From contig NZ_CP009048.1 in assembly GCF_000746525.1 (NCBI RefSeq), positions 1,605,501 to 1,669,500 of the forward strand: a stretch of DNA of 64,000 nucleotides, written 5' to 3'. The notes beneath the pieces were generated by a model. That model saw only the letters and a list, made by a program, of their open reading frames with translations. It was not told where the DNA came from and did not search any database. Source of the stretch: Pseudomonas alkylphenolica. Lineage in GTDB: Bacteria; Pseudomonadota; Gammaproteobacteria; Pseudomonadales; Pseudomonadaceae. Every line of letters begins with the position of its first letter. Position 1 is the first letter of the stretch. A program made the position numbers and the translations under genes. Below are positions 1-9,265 of the stretch, one piece after another.

Positions 1-2
1 AT

Positions 3-1346
3 GAACTGCTCGGGGTCATCACTGACGACTACCTGACACAGCATGGCCAGGTGCTGGTCACGGTACCTTCCTATAGCAGTATGCGGGCATTCGACCGGGC
101 GGTGTTCTTCTGGGCCAATGCCGATCCCATGCCGGGTGATACGCCCATCGCTGGCGAGCAGGTGTTCAGTCAGGACGATATTGACAACCGGCGCTTACTC
201 CTCCCTCTGACTGAAGAGGTGATACGTGACAGTGGTGCAGGGCAGCGCTTTCTGTTCTATCGGCTGTACGACCTGGCTGGCAACGAAAGCCCGTTGTCAT
301 ATTCGGCCGGCATTGGCGTTGACCTGGTGCCATCTCCGGAAAACCTGCCAGCGCCGCGTATCCCCCTGTCGGCGCGCGGCTTGATCGACCGCCAGCATGC
401 CCGTGAAGGTGCCACCAGCCAGGGCGGGGTGACGGTCGAGATCGACCGTTACGACAACGCTGAGGCTTCGCATTTCATCATCGTCAACTGGGGGGGCGGC
501 GAGTTGACGGAGTTTGCGGTGGACCCCAACGGCTTTCCGCTGACAATCTTCGTGCCCTGGCGGGAGCTGACGGCCAACGGTTTGGGGCCTGGCACGGCGC
601 GGGTGAGCTATCAGATTCGTTTTGGTGGGTCGCTGTCGCCTAAATCCCCCGAAGTGTCGGTCCCCTTCGATTTCACCGTCGCTGGCCAGGATCATGGCAA
701 TGCCCCGGCCCTGCTCAACAATGACCTGGCCAGACTGGAAGTACGTGGCGAGGTCTCTGATCTGCCGAACACGCTGACTGCCCAGGATCAGGGGCGCGAT
801 GCCCGGGTGCTGCTGGCGTTGTTCGACGATCCGCAGCCGGGTGAATGGCTTGAGGTGTTCTGGGGCGCGGTGGCCGAGCCGGCCGCCCGTTATCAGGTGC
901 AGCCGGGCGATGCGGCCGGTAAGCCGCTGACGCTGACTGTGCCTTGGGCAATCGTTGAGCAGGACAAGAACAACGTAGCCTTGCCGGTCTCCTACGTCAC
1001 GGATAACGGCATCAATCAGCAACTGGCGCCAGCGACTGCGGTGCAAGTGCTGATTGTTCCCATCGAAGGGCTGCAGACCCCGGGCTTCCCTCATGCCGAC
1101 ATTCAGGGCTATCTCAATTGCTGCGCCAGGCCGCGTATCTGGGAAGGGGTGACTATCAGGGTCGAAGGCAATCCGGCTTTCGCCGCCAGCGATCTGGTGG
1201 AAGTTCATTGTCAGGGTTATGCAGACCTTGGCTCGCTTGAACCGATTGAAGGCACGTTGTGGTCGCAGCGCAAGATGCTGAGCGCCGCTGAAGCGCTCAA
1301 TGGTTTTGATGTTGTGGTGCCTTACGCACCAACGATGATCAGGTAG
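3..1346 (+). CDS. 5'-truncated N-terminal segment of the RCC1/Ig protein
   Basis: The frame is open from the first bases of the window, so the true start lies upstream; the GTG at 51 is only the first possible start inside the window. About 448 residues are visible. They contain at least three repeats of about 110-120 residues with a shared pattern: an LxVPW-type strand (FVPWREL, TVPWAIV, VVPYAP), an aromatic W/F-rich strand and a proline-rich linker. Such repeats are common in large exported Pseudomonas proteins that also carry RCC1-like repeats. No catalytic motif is seen. The stop at 1346 interrupts the third repeat in mid-strand, and the sense continues in frame 2 as DQVALNP. The segment is therefore probably not a natural C-terminus. 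Confidence 0.6.
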   Translation, partial: ELLGVITDDYLTQHGQVLVTVPSYSSMRAFDRAVFFWANADPMPGDTPIAGEQVFSQDDIDNRRLLLPLTEEVIRDSGAGQRFLFYRLYDLAGNESPLSYSAGIGVDLVPSPENLPAPRIPLSARGLIDRQHAREGATSQGGVTVEIDRYDNAEASHFIIVNWGGGELTEFAVDPNGFPLTIFVPWRELTANGLGPGTARVSYQIRFGGSLSPKSPEVSVPFDFTVAGQDHGNAPALLNNDLARLEVRGEVSDLPNTLTAQDQGRDARVLLALFDDPQPGEWLEVFWGAVAEPAARYQVQPGDAAGKPLTLTVPWAIVEQDKNNVALPVSYVTDNGINQQLAPATAVQVLIVPIEGLQTPGFPHADIQGYLNCCARPRIWEGVTIRVEGNPAFAASDLVEVHCQGYADLGSLEPIEGTLWSQRKMLSAAEALNGFDVVVPYAPTMIR

Positions 1347-1990
1347 CGCTCAATCCGGCCAACATCATCGGCAGTGGCGCCGACACCACACTGACCGGCA
1401 CCGCAGCGTTTATCGCCCATCGCGATGACGGACGCGTGCGTGGCTGGGGCAATAGTGCCTTCGGCGCCACTATTGATCCGACGATCCGCACCCTCAATGA
1501 CATCGTCGAAGTCAGTTGCACCACCAGTGCCTATGCGATACGTCGGGTCGGCGGGGTTGTCACGGTGTGGGGCAATACCAGCAATGGCGGCAGCATGGGC
1601 GCTGTTTCGCCAGACGGCTTCACCACGGTAGTGGCCAATGGTGTCGCATTCGCCGGCATCAAAACCAGTGGGCATGTGGTGGCGTGGGGCGTTGCAGCAT
1701 CCGGTGGTACGGTGCCCGCTCCCATCAACGCCTACACCGACATCGTCAAGGTCGTGGGGGCGAGTACCGCGTTCGCAGCCTTGCGGGCTACCGGTCATGT
1801 GGTGGCGTGGGGCGCTGCGACCCTGGGCGGCAACGTCCCGGGGCCGATCGCTGCACTGGCTGATGTTGATGATATCAAGGGCAATTTCAAAGCCTTTGCC
1901 GCCCGGCGCCGCAACGGAACTGTCGTGGCCTGGGGCGATCCCGCATACGGCGGTAATGCCACCCCTGTCGGGTGGCACGCCGCCCCTTAG
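1334..1990 (+). pseudogene. RCC1-like repeat segment (frame 2) of the same broken gene
   Basis: This segment holds four to five repeats of about 45 residues. Each ends in a V-V-A/T-x-W-G motif (GRVRGWG, GVVTVWG, GHVVAWG twice, GTVVAWG), followed by a glycine-rich turn and a hydrophobic strand such as DIVKVVGASTAFAALR. This is the usual form of bacterial RCC1-like beta-propeller repeats. It has no plausible ribosome site of its own at the GTG at 1436. It is better read as the continuation of the preceding frame-3 segment after a one-base deletion. A seven-blade propeller would need about seven repeats, so some repeats may be missing here. Confidence 0.6.
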
Positions 1991-2399
1991 CTACAGCTCG
2001 AGTAACGCCAATGTGGCCAGTGTGGACGGCAACGGGACGGTGATGTCACGAGGGAATGGTTCGGCAACCATTACCGTGAGCGACAATGCAGGGCAGTCCA
2101 GGAGTTACAGCGTGACGGTACAGAATGTCCGCAGGATGAACTTCATGGACGCGTCACAATACATTGTTGGCTGGGATCAGCGTCTGTTCTTGTCGGAGTT
2201 GCGGGAAATCTATAACCAGTATGGGGCCGGAGGGCTTGCCCAGTTCGGTTGGCCTGGTGGCAGGTACTGGGCGAGGGATCAGCGATTGATTTTCAATCCG
2301 TTTCCCAGGCAGCAGGCCGCCTTCAAGGATATGGGTGGAGGCGGGGAGGGCTGGGAAGCGCAGATTGGACCGCTCTACTCCGGTATTCGCTTGAGTTGA
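1968..2399 (+). pseudogene. Ig-like domain and C-terminal tail (frame 3) of the same broken gene
   Basis: The segment reads from a GGTPPLSYSSS strand into a BIG2-type pattern (NVASVDGNGTV, then GSATITVSD, then YSVTV). A C-terminal stretch of about 85 residues follows, rich in W, Y, G and Q, that I do not recognise. The preceding RCC1 frame enters it if one G is removed from the GGG near 1968-1970. It ends at the TGA at 2397-2399, about 110 bp before the tRNA promoter. The tail repeats GW and GGxYWA motifs and has no transmembrane segment. Confidence 0.55.
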
Positions 2400-2510
2400 G
2401 AAGACGTGAGGAAAAGCCCTTGCCGAGCCTGATAAGGGCCGGCAAGGGCCCTGGGCAGTTGCTTTTGCTACTGCGGAAGTCATTGATTTAAATAAATTTA
2501 TACAAAGGAG

Positions 2511-2539
2511 TTGACGAGCTTTCATCGCATCCCTAGAAT
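2511..2539 (+). promoter_or_regulatory. Sigma-70 promoter of the tRNA-Glu/Gly operon
   Basis: TTGACG at 2511-2516 and TAGAAT at 2534-2539 are separated by 17 bp. They are followed by a GC-rich discriminator (GCGCGCC), typical of stable-RNA promoters under stringent control. The predicted start is near 2546, about 55 bp before the first tRNA. An AT-rich stretch at 2485-2505 could act as an UP element. Confidence 0.75.
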
Positions 2540-2600
2540 GCGCGCCACTTGCAGCGTAAAGCACACAGCGAAACGCGGCAGGGAGTGAATGTTGTAGTGT

Positions 2601-2676
2601 GTCCCCTTCGTCTAGTGGCCTAGGACACCGCCCTTTCACGGCGGTAACAGGGGTTCGAGTCCCCTAGGGGACGCCA
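2601..2676 (+). tRNA. tRNA-Glu (anticodon TTC)
   Basis: A 76-nt cloverleaf with encoded CCA. The acceptor stem GTCCCCT pairs with AGGGGAC, the anticodon stem CCGCC/GGCGG carries the loop CTTTCAC (anticodon TTC), and the T-arm contains GGTTCGAGTCC. It is identical to the copies at 46730 and 46979. Confidence 0.97.
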
Positions 2677-2678
2677 AT

Positions 2679-2754
<76 letters not shown>

Positions 2755-2844
2755 AATTTGGCGTCGCAGTATTCAGGTACTGCATGCATTGGAAACAAGG
2801 TCGTTGGCCGTGTTTCTGTCCGGTATAACCGGTTGCTGTATTTT

Positions 2845-2920
<76 letters not shown>

Positions 2921-2927
2921 AATAAAG

Positions 2928-2958
2928 AAACGCCGTTCAATCGAACGGCGTTTTTTTT
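2928..2958 (+). terminator. Rho-independent terminator of the tRNA operon
   Basis: An 11-bp perfect stem (AAACGCCGTTC / GAACGGCGTTT) closes a 4-nt loop, followed by a run of eight T. It starts 7 nt after the last tRNA-Gly. Confidence 0.93.
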
Positions 2959-3022
2959 CGTCCTGATTTTATTGGGGCTTCTTTGCGGCAGGGCATCTTT
3001 CAGCCCTGCACACCTTTACAAC

Positions 3023-3430
3023 TCAGTGCTTGCTGTCGTCGTCCGACATGCTCAGCAGTTGTTTTTCCTGGTTCCAGTCAAACGGTTCGTCGTTCTGCTC
3101 CGCTTCGTAGCGGCGCTCTTCCAGAGTCTGGTACATCTGCTGCTCTTCGTCGGGCATGTAATGCAGGCAGTCGCCGCCGAAGAACCACAGCAGGTCACGT
3201 GGCACCAGGTGGGCGATTTGCGGGTAGCGCTGGATGACCTGGCACATCAGGTCTTGACCCAGGTAGACGCTCTCGGGATCGACGGGCATCTGCAGCATCA
3301 GGTCGTCGAAGCGCTCCAGGAACAGCGCGTGGCTTTCTTCCGGCACCTGCTCGGCCTCACCCAGGGCAACCAGAATGGTGCGCAGGTGGGTAAGCAGGGC
3401 GAGATGGTATTCCAGGCGATCGGTAGCCAT
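3023..3430 (-). CDS. PA2817-family conserved hypothetical protein
   Basis: A 135-residue acidic, soluble protein without signal peptide or membrane segment. I recognise it as the small conserved protein that accompanies the acyl-CoA dehydrogenase below in pseudomonads (PA2817 in P. aeruginosa); its function is unknown. The ATG at 3430 is chosen because GAGGA lies 9-10 nt upstream; an in-frame ATG at 3451 lacks a ribosome site. The middle has many W, F, Y and P residues (DLLWFFGGD) and the C-terminus is charged and probably disordered (SMSDDDSKH). It lies 68 bp downstream of the dehydrogenase on the same strand, so cotranscription is likely. Confidence 0.8.
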   Translation of the reverse strand: MATDRLEYHLALLTHLRTILVALGEAEQVPEESHALFLERFDDLMLQMPVDPESVYLGQDLMCQVIQRYPQIAHLVPRDLLWFFGGDCLHYMPDEEQQMYQTLEERRYEAEQNDEPFDWNQEKQLLSMSDDDSKH

Positions 3431-3498
3431 GCTGGCAGTCCTCATGAGCAAAAACGGGCGCGGGAGTATACGGCTCCCGGCGCCCGATGTCCCGGCCG

Positions 3499-5946
3499 TT
3501 AACGAATTTTGCCGGGGCTGGGCAGCAGTTCTTCTTTGCTGAAGGCATCGACATCAATGACGCGCCGCCGGGCTGATTCGGCAGCCTCCAGGCTTTGTGC
3601 TTCTGTGGCCTGAAGGACGCCAGCGCGCAGGGCGGCATCGATTGTCGATTCACCGGGCGTCGGGCTGACCTGGCCAGTCTTGAGGGCCTGACGCAGCTTC
3701 TCATACAGCGGTGTGCACTCGTCGAGCAAGGTGCAGGCTTGCTGCAGGGCGCCCACCGGGTCGTCGGCATCCTGCGGGCGATAGCAGCCAGCAAGCAGTT
3801 CTTCCAGGGCCGGGTCGCCTTTGGCGCGGCCGATCAACGCGGCCACTTCGGCATCCAGTGCGTCGCTCGGGCCGGTGTGTCGACGGCCGAACGGGAACAC
3901 CACCAGGCGCAGGGCGCAGCCAAGGAAGCGGTTGGGGAAGTTGTCGAGCAGACGGTCCAGCGCTTTCTCGGCCTGGCCGAGGCTTTCTTCCAGGGCCCAG
4001 CTCAACAGTGGTTGCAAGTGCTCCGGTGAGCCAAGGTCGTGATAACGCTTGAGTGCCGCCGAACTCAGGTAGAGGTGGCTCAGTACATCGCCCAGGCGTG
4101 CGGACAGGCGTTCGCGACGTTTGAGTTCGCCACCGAGGAGCATCATGCACAAGTCGGCGAGCAGGGCGAAGGCTGCGGTCTGGCGATTGAGCGCCCGGAA
4201 GTAGCCCTGGCTCAAGGCATCACCCGGGACCCTCTCGAAGTGACCCAGGCCCAGACCGAGGATCAAGGTGCTGGCGGCGTTGCCGACGGCGAAGCCGATG
4301 TGCTGCATCAGCAGTTGGTCGAACTCGTTGAGCGCCTGGTCGTGGTCTTCGCGCCCGGCCAGGGCCATTTCCCTGAGCACGAACGGATGGCAGCGGATGG
4401 CGCCCTGGCCGAAGATCATCAGGTTGCGCGAGAGGATGTTGGCGCCCTCAACGGTGATGAAGATCGGCGCGCCCTGCCAGTTGCGTCCCAGGTAATTGTT
4501 CGGGCCCATGATGATGGCCTTGCCGCCGTGCACATCCATAGCGTGCTGGATGCACTCGCGGCCACGCTCGGTCAGGTGGTACTTGAGAATCGCCGAGAGC
4601 ACCGAGGGCTTTTCTCCCAGGTCCACGGCCTTGGCGGTGAGCAGGCGGGCGCTGTCCATCAGGAAGGCATTGCCGCCGATCCGCGCCAGGGATTCCTGGA
4701 TGCCCTCGAAAGCGGCCAATGGCACGTTGAACTGCTCGCGAATCCGCGCATATTGGCCGGTGACCAGGCTGGTGTACTTGGCCGCGCCGGTGCCCACCGC
4801 CGGCAGGGAGATCGAGCGGCCGACCGACAGGCAATTCATCAGCATCATCCAGCCTTTGCCGAGCATGTCCTGGCCGCCGATGAGGAAGTCCAGCGGCACG
4901 AACACATCCTTGCCACTGTTGGGCCCGTTCATGAACGCGGCGCCCAGCGGCAAGTGGCGTTGGCCGATCTCGACACCGGGAGTGTCAGTCGGAACCAGTG
5001 CCAGGCTGATGCCCAGTTCTTCTTCCTCGCCCAGCAGGTGCTCCGGGTCGTAGGCCTTGAATGCCAGGCCCAGCAAGGTCGCCACCGGGCCGAGGGTGAT
5101 GTAGCGTTTTTCCCAGTTCAGGCGCAGGCCGATGACTTCTTCGCCCTGCCACAGGCCTTTGCAGATGATCCCGGTGTCGGGCATGGCGCCGGCATCGGAG
5201 CCTGCCAGCGGGCCGGTGAGGGCGAAGCAGGGGATTTCCTCGCCGCGTGCCAGGCGTGGCAGGTAATGCTGGCGTTGTTCGTCGGTGCCGTAATGCAGCA
5301 ACAGTTCAGCCGGGCCGAGGGAGTTGGGGACCATGACCGTCGAGGCCAGGTCGCCACTGCGGGTGGCGAGCTTCATCGCCACCTGCGAGTGGGCATAGGC
5401 CGAGAAGCCTTTACCGCCATATTCTTTGGGGATGATCAGGGCAAAGAAACCGTGCGACTTGATGTGTTCCCAGGCTGCGGGTGGCAGGTCCAGGTCCTGG
5501 CCGATCTGCCAGTCACTGACCATGGCGCAGAGGGCTTCGGTGGGGCCGTCGATGAAGGCTTGTTCTTCTTCGCTCAGCTCGGCTTTGGAATAGCCGAGCA
5601 GGATGTTCCAGTCCGGGCGGCCGCTGAACAGTTCGCCATCCCACCACACGGTACCGGCATCGATAGCCTCGCGCTCGGTTTGCGACATCGCTGGCAGGGT
5701 GCGTTTGAACCAGCCGAACAGCGGGCCGCTGAAGACTTTGCGGCGCAGCTCCGGCAGCAGTACCAGTGCAGCTTTGGCCGCCAGCACCAGCCAGAGGAGC
5801 GCCAGCAGCCAGCCGGGTGCGTGGCTGAAGATGCCCATCAGCACCACATACCCCGCCAGCACGGCCAACGCCGGCACGGCGGCAATGCGTCGGTGGGCAA
5901 GATAGGCCGCACCGATCACCAGAACCACTAACCACAACAGCAACAT
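3499..5946 (-). CDS. fadE: Membrane-anchored acyl-CoA dehydrogenase, FadE type
   Basis: An 815-residue protein that would catalyse the first step of fatty-acid beta-oxidation (acyl-CoA to trans-2-enoyl-CoA, FAD cofactor). Two hydrophobic segments occupy about residues 1-65, as in E. coli FadE. The acyl-CoA dehydrogenase N, middle and C domains follow to about residue 520 (motifs ALTGPLAGSDAGA, MDVHGGKAI and NYLGRNWQGAPI), then the DUF1974 region peculiar to the FadE group. The length matches that family, about 815. The ATG at 5946 is preceded by GGAGG at 8 nt; the frame is open much further upstream, to 6681, but that part overlaps the divergent GST gene and has no protein-like sequence. Substrate chain length cannot be told from sequence. 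Confidence 0.93.
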   Translation of the reverse strand: MLLLWLVVLVIGAAYLAHRRIAAVPALAVLAGYVVLMGIFSHAPGWLLALLWLVLAAKAALVLLPELRRKVFSGPLFGWFKRTLPAMSQTEREAIDAGTVWWDGELFSGRPDWNILLGYSKAELSEEEQAFIDGPTEALCAMVSDWQIGQDLDLPPAAWEHIKSHGFFALIIPKEYGGKGFSAYAHSQVAMKLATRSGDLASTVMVPNSLGPAELLLHYGTDEQRQHYLPRLARGEEIPCFALTGPLAGSDAGAMPDTGIICKGLWQGEEVIGLRLNWEKRYITLGPVATLLGLAFKAYDPEHLLGEEEELGISLALVPTDTPGVEIGQRHLPLGAAFMNGPNSGKDVFVPLDFLIGGQDMLGKGWMMLMNCLSVGRSISLPAVGTGAAKYTSLVTGQYARIREQFNVPLAAFEGIQESLARIGGNAFLMDSARLLTAKAVDLGEKPSVLSAILKYHLTERGRECIQHAMDVHGGKAIIMGPNNYLGRNWQGAPIFITVEGANILSRNLMIFGQGAIRCHPFVLREMALAGREDHDQALNEFDQLLMQHIGFAVGNAASTLILGLGLGHFERVPGDALSQGYFRALNRQTAAFALLADLCMMLLGGELKRRERLSARLGDVLSHLYLSSAALKRYHDLGSPEHLQPLLSWALEESLGQAEKALDRLLDNFPNRFLGCALRLVVFPFGRRHTGPSDALDAEVAALIGRAKGDPALEELLAGCYRPQDADDPVGALQQACTLLDECTPLYEKLRQALKTGQVSPTPGESTIDAALRAGVLQATEAQSLEAAESARRRVIDVDAFSKEELLPSPGKIR

Positions 5947-6129
5947 AGTCTTTCCTCCGTGAAACCTAAGGGCCTTCTGCGATCCATCAGAGCTTAGACG
6001 GCATCCGGCAATCGGCTTGACAGAACAGTGACAGGCTGTGGCCGCAGGAGTTCGCCTTGAAGCGTGGGCGATTGTCAGGGTGAGCGCCTGGGGTAGACTG
6101 AGAGACCGCACATCCATCAGGACGACGTT

Positions 6130-6753
6130 ATGCTCAAGATCTGGGGCCGGAAGAATTCGACCAATGTCAGGAAGGCGCTGTGGTGCGCGCAAGAGTTGGG
6201 GCTGGAGTATGAGTCGATCGATGCCGGTGGTGCCTTTGGCCTGGTTAACGAGCCTCAGTACCGCGCGCTGAATCCCAATGGCCTGGTGCCGATGATCGAA
6301 GATGACGGCCTGGTGCTCTGGGAGTCCAATGCCATCGTGCGTTACCTGTCGGCGCAGTATGGCAGTGGGTCGGGCTGGTACGAGCCTGATGCGCGTAAGC
6401 GTGCCGAGGCGGACAAGTGGATGGACTGGGTGACATCTTCCCTGGCTACGCCGTTTCGCCCGTTGTTCTGGGGCATCCTGCGCACGCCTGCAGATCAGCA
6501 GGACTGGGTCGCGATCAATGCCGCACACAAGACCTGCGCGCAGCTGCTGTCGATCGCTGACCAGGCCTTGGCGCACAGGCCTTATCTGTCCGGCGACGAG
6601 CTGGGTATGGGCGATATTCCGCTGGGCTGCTTTGCCTATGCCTGGTTCGAGATGCCTATCGAGCGTCCCGAAATGCGCCACCTGCGCGCCTGGTATGAGC
6701 GCTTGCAGGAGCGTCCGGCCTATCAGGCAGCGGTCATGACCGCACTGACCTGA
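6130..6753 (+). CDS. Glutathione S-transferase
   Basis: A 207-residue cytosolic GST. The N-terminal thioredoxin-like domain (about residues 1-80) has the NPNGLVPMIED segment with the cis-proline that binds glutathione and the ESNAIVRYL motif. The all-alpha C-terminal domain (about 90-200) contains the conserved aspartate of the N-capping box (MGDIPLG). A serine/threonine near the N-terminus (KNSTNVRK) may be the catalytic residue, which suggests a theta/beta-like class; the electrophilic substrate is unknown. The gene is divergent from fadE across 183 bp and stands before the ABC exporter, as in P. aeruginosa PA2813. Confidence 0.9.
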   Translation: MLKIWGRKNSTNVRKALWCAQELGLEYESIDAGGAFGLVNEPQYRALNPNGLVPMIEDDGLVLWESNAIVRYLSAQYGSGSGWYEPDARKRAEADKWMDWVTSSLATPFRPLFWGILRTPADQQDWVAINAAHKTCAQLLSIADQALAHRPYLSGDELGMGDIPLGCFAYAWFEMPIERPEMRHLRAWYERLQERPAYQAAVMTALT

Positions 6754-6891
6754 TCACTACGGTTAACCTGATAGTTATTATCGATACACATGACTGTACT
6801 TGTGTGACCTGGACAAGCACCATGGTCATATTCACTGCGGCCGGCCTGTCCGGTCGCGTCTTGAACCTTTCAAACTGGTACGCGACCCGCT

Positions 6892-7836
6892 ATGAGTTCT
6901 GCTCTGTCCATAAGGCAGCTAACCAAAACCTACGGCAACGGTTTCCAGGCCCTCAAGGGCATCGACCTGGATGTCGCCGAAGGTGATTTCTTTGCCTTGC
7001 TCGGTCCTAATGGTGCTGGCAAGTCCACCACCATTGGTATTCTCTCGACCCTGGTCAACAAGACCAGCGGCACGGTGAGTATTTTTGGCAACGACCTCGA
7101 TCGCCGGCCTGCTGCGCTCAAGCGCTGTATCGGCGTGGTGCCGCAGGAGTTCAACTTCAATCAGTTCGAAAAGACTTTCGATATCGTCGTGACCCAGGCC
7201 GGTTACTACGGCATCCCGGCCAAGGTGGCCAAGGAACGTGCCGAGAAGTACCTGACCCAGCTCGGCCTGTGGGACAAGCGCGATGTGCCCTCACGTTCGC
7301 TGTCAGGCGGCATGAAGCGTCGCCTGATGATCGCCCGGGCGCTGATCCATGAACCGCGCTTGCTGATTCTCGATGAGCCGACTGCGGGTGTGGATATCGA
7401 ACTGCGCCGCTCGATGTGGAGCTTTCTCACCGAGCTGAACCAGCAGGGCATCACCATCATCCTGACCACCCATTACCTGGAAGAAGCCGAGCAGCTGTGC
7501 CGGCACATCGGCATCATCGACCACGGCACGATTGTCGAGAACACCAGCATGCGTGAGCTGCTGGGCAAGCTGCATGTGGAGACCTTCCTGCTCGATCTCA
7601 AGGATGATCTGCTTCAGGCGCCTCAACTGATCGGTTACCCGTGCCGCCTGCTCACCCCGAACACCCTGGAAGTTCAGGTGGACAAAGGCGTGGACAACGA
7701 AGCGGGGATCACCGGATTGTTCAGCCAGCTGGCGCTGCAGAAAATCGAAGTACAGAGCTTGCGCAACAAGACCAACCGCCTTGAGGAGCTGTTCGTGTCA
7801 CTGGTCGAGAAAAACCTGGCGAAGGTGGCGGTATGA
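6892..7836 (+). CDS. ABC-2 type exporter, ATP-binding subunit
   Basis: A 314-residue nucleotide-binding protein. The Walker A motif GPNGAGKS is at 38-45, the Q-loop near PQEF at 84-87, the ABC signature LSGGM at 137-141, Walker B LLILDEP at 157-163 and the H-loop histidine of TTHY at 194. The last 80 residues form the extension seen in multidrug/YadG-type ATPases. The stop overlaps the permease start by 4 bp (ATGA), so the two are translationally coupled and form one transporter. Substrate is unknown. It corresponds to PA2812. Confidence 0.93.
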   Translation: MSSALSIRQLTKTYGNGFQALKGIDLDVAEGDFFALLGPNGAGKSTTIGILSTLVNKTSGTVSIFGNDLDRRPAALKRCIGVVPQEFNFNQFEKTFDIVVTQAGYYGIPAKVAKERAEKYLTQLGLWDKRDVPSRSLSGGMKRRLMIARALIHEPRLLILDEPTAGVDIELRRSMWSFLTELNQQGITIILTTHYLEEAEQLCRHIGIIDHGTIVENTSMRELLGKLHVETFLLDLKDDLLQAPQLIGYPCRLLTPNTLEVQVDKGVDNEAGITGLFSQLALQKIEVQSLRNKTNRLEELFVSLVEKNLAKVAV

Positions 7837-8612
7837 GTTCGGAGCTGAGCGCCAATCTGGTCGCCCTCAACACCATCGTCCACCGCGAAGTACGTCGTTT
7901 CACCCGGATCTGGCCACAGACCCTGCTCCCTCCGGCAATCACCATGGTCCTGTACTTCGTGATCTTCGGTAACCTGATTGGCCGGCAGATTGGCGACATG
8001 GGTGGTTTCACCTACATGGAGTACATCGTGCCCGGGTTGATCATGATGTCGGTGATCACCAACTCCTACGGCAACGTGGTCTCGAGTTTTTTCGGCAGCA
8101 AATTCCAGCGCTCGATCGAAGAGCTGATGGTGTCGCCGGTTTCGCCGCACACCATCCTGATCGGCTACACCCTCGGCGGGGTACTGCGTGGTCTGGCGGT
8201 GGGGGTGATTGTCACAGCGCTGTCGCTGTTTTTCACTGACCTGCAGGTGCATCACCTGGGCGTGACCATTCTGGTGGTGTTGCTGACCGCGACGATCTTT
8301 TCGCTGCTCGGCTTTATCAACGCGGTGTTTGCACGCAATTTCGACGATATCTCGATCATTCCGACCTTCGTCCTGACGCCATTGACCTACCTGGGCGGGG
8401 TGTTCTACTCGATCAACCTGCTGCCGCCATTCTGGCAGACAGTGTCGTTGGCCAACCCGGTGCTGCACATGGTCAACTCGTTCCGTTACGGCATCCTCGG
8501 TGTCTCGGACATTCGCATAGGCGTGGCCATCAGCTTCATGCTGATTGCCACGGCTGTGCTGTATTTCGGTTGCGTGCGCCTACTGGTCAGTGGGCGAGGA
8601 ATGCGTAGCTGA
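7833..8612 (+). CDS. ABC-2 type exporter, permease subunit
   Basis: A 259-residue inner-membrane protein with about six hydrophobic segments and the ABC-2 signature region near the fourth to fifth helices (TPLTYLGGVFYS, then ANPVLHMVNSFRYG). Family length is usually about 255-260. It pairs with the upstream ATPase through a 4-bp overlap and probably exports a small molecule or polymer precursor. Its last 33 bp overlap the end of the convergent DUF2062 gene, so antisense interference at the 3' ends is possible. Confidence 0.92.
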   Translation: MSSELSANLVALNTIVHREVRRFTRIWPQTLLPPAITMVLYFVIFGNLIGRQIGDMGGFTYMEYIVPGLIMMSVITNSYGNVVSSFFGSKFQRSIEELMVSPVSPHTILIGYTLGGVLRGLAVGVIVTALSLFFTDLQVHHLGVTILVVLLTATIFSLLGFINAVFARNFDDISIIPTFVLTPLTYLGGVFYSINLLPPFWQTVSLANPVLHMVNSFRYGILGVSDIRIGVAISFMLIATAVLYFGCVRLLVSGRGMRS

Positions 8613-9122
8613 AACCTTTTGCTTGCGCCGGTGCCACTGCCGGCCTACCCACCAGCGCCAATAGAGCATGGTCAGGCAGTAGGCCAGGGCACCGAGCAGC
8701 AGGCCGCAGACCACCGAACCAAGCAGAAACGGCTGCCACAGGGTCGACAGTTCGCCGGTGATCCATTCGAAGGTCAGTTCCTCCGGCAAGGTTCTGGCCG
8801 GGACCTGCATCAGCCAGGCGCCCATCTGGTAGGTGCAGTAGAACACCGGCGGCATGGTGAACGGGTTGGTCAGCCAGACCAGGCTCACGGCAATCGGCAT
8901 GTTGCCGCGCACCAGAATCGCCAGGCTGGCGGCCAGGAGCATTTGCATCGGCACCGGAATGAAGGCCGCGAACAGGCCGACAGCCATTGCCCGCGCCACC
9001 GAATGACGGTTCAGGTGCCAGAGGTTCGGGTCATGCAACAGCCGGCCGAGAAAGCGTAAGGATTTGTGTTCCCTGATGCTGGTCGGGTCGGGCATGTAGC
9101 GTTTGAAGAGACGACGCGGCAT
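8580..9122 (-). CDS. DUF2062 membrane protein
   Basis: A 180-residue protein with a basic N-terminus, three hydrophobic segments (about residues 45-70, 75-100 and 130-155) and a basic C-terminal tail. The pattern AAFIPVPMQM followed by WLTNPFTMPP is diagnostic of the DUF2062 family. Family members are often found near envelope or competence genes and their function is unknown. Here the gene lies divergent from comEC across 143 bp, the same arrangement I recall beside PA2984. Its 3' end overlaps that of the ABC permease. Confidence 0.88.
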   Translation of the reverse strand: MPRRLFKRYMPDPTSIREHKSLRFLGRLLHDPNLWHLNRHSVARAMAVGLFAAFIPVPMQMLLAASLAILVRGNMPIAVSLVWLTNPFTMPPVFYCTYQMGAWLMQVPARTLPEELTFEWITGELSTLWQPFLLGSVVCGLLLGALAYCLTMLYWRWWVGRQWHRRKQKVSATHSSPTDQ

Positions 9123-9265
9123 GTAGGCTCTCGACTAGGTGAAGGGGGCAAGTATGCACCGATTCTAAAAAGCCCCCATTACAGACTTTGTGACAATTAT
9201 TGAGTGAGCTGTCGGCCTCACTGAACTAAGCCTCACAGGGTGGATTTGTTCTGGAGCTGTAAACC

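Larger units (their letters stand above)
3..2399 (+). pseudogene. Frameshifted RCC1/Ig-repeat large protein gene, 5' end outside window
   Basis: One protein can be followed across three reading-frame segments: frame 3 from the window edge to a stop at 1346, frame 2 to a stop at 1990, and frame 3 again to 2399. Segment one is a string of beta-rich extracellular-type domains, segment two has RCC1-like VVAWG repeats, and segment three has a bacterial Ig-like (BIG2-type) stretch plus a unique tail. The switch near 1325-1335 (GCACCAACGATG) fits loss of one base. The switch near 1966-1972 (GTCGGGTGG) fits one extra base. Both lie in short homopolymers, so sequencing error and true decay are both possible. 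The Ig domain also seems to lack its first strands, which could be a deletion or a repeat collapse. Export of the product is inferred from domain type; the N-terminus is not visible. Confidence 0.7.

Noticed and set aside
4039..5931. 630-codon open frame opposite fadE
   Set aside because: Complement of the acyl-CoA dehydrogenase, Gln/Ala/His-rich as expected of antisense frames, and with no domain resemblance.
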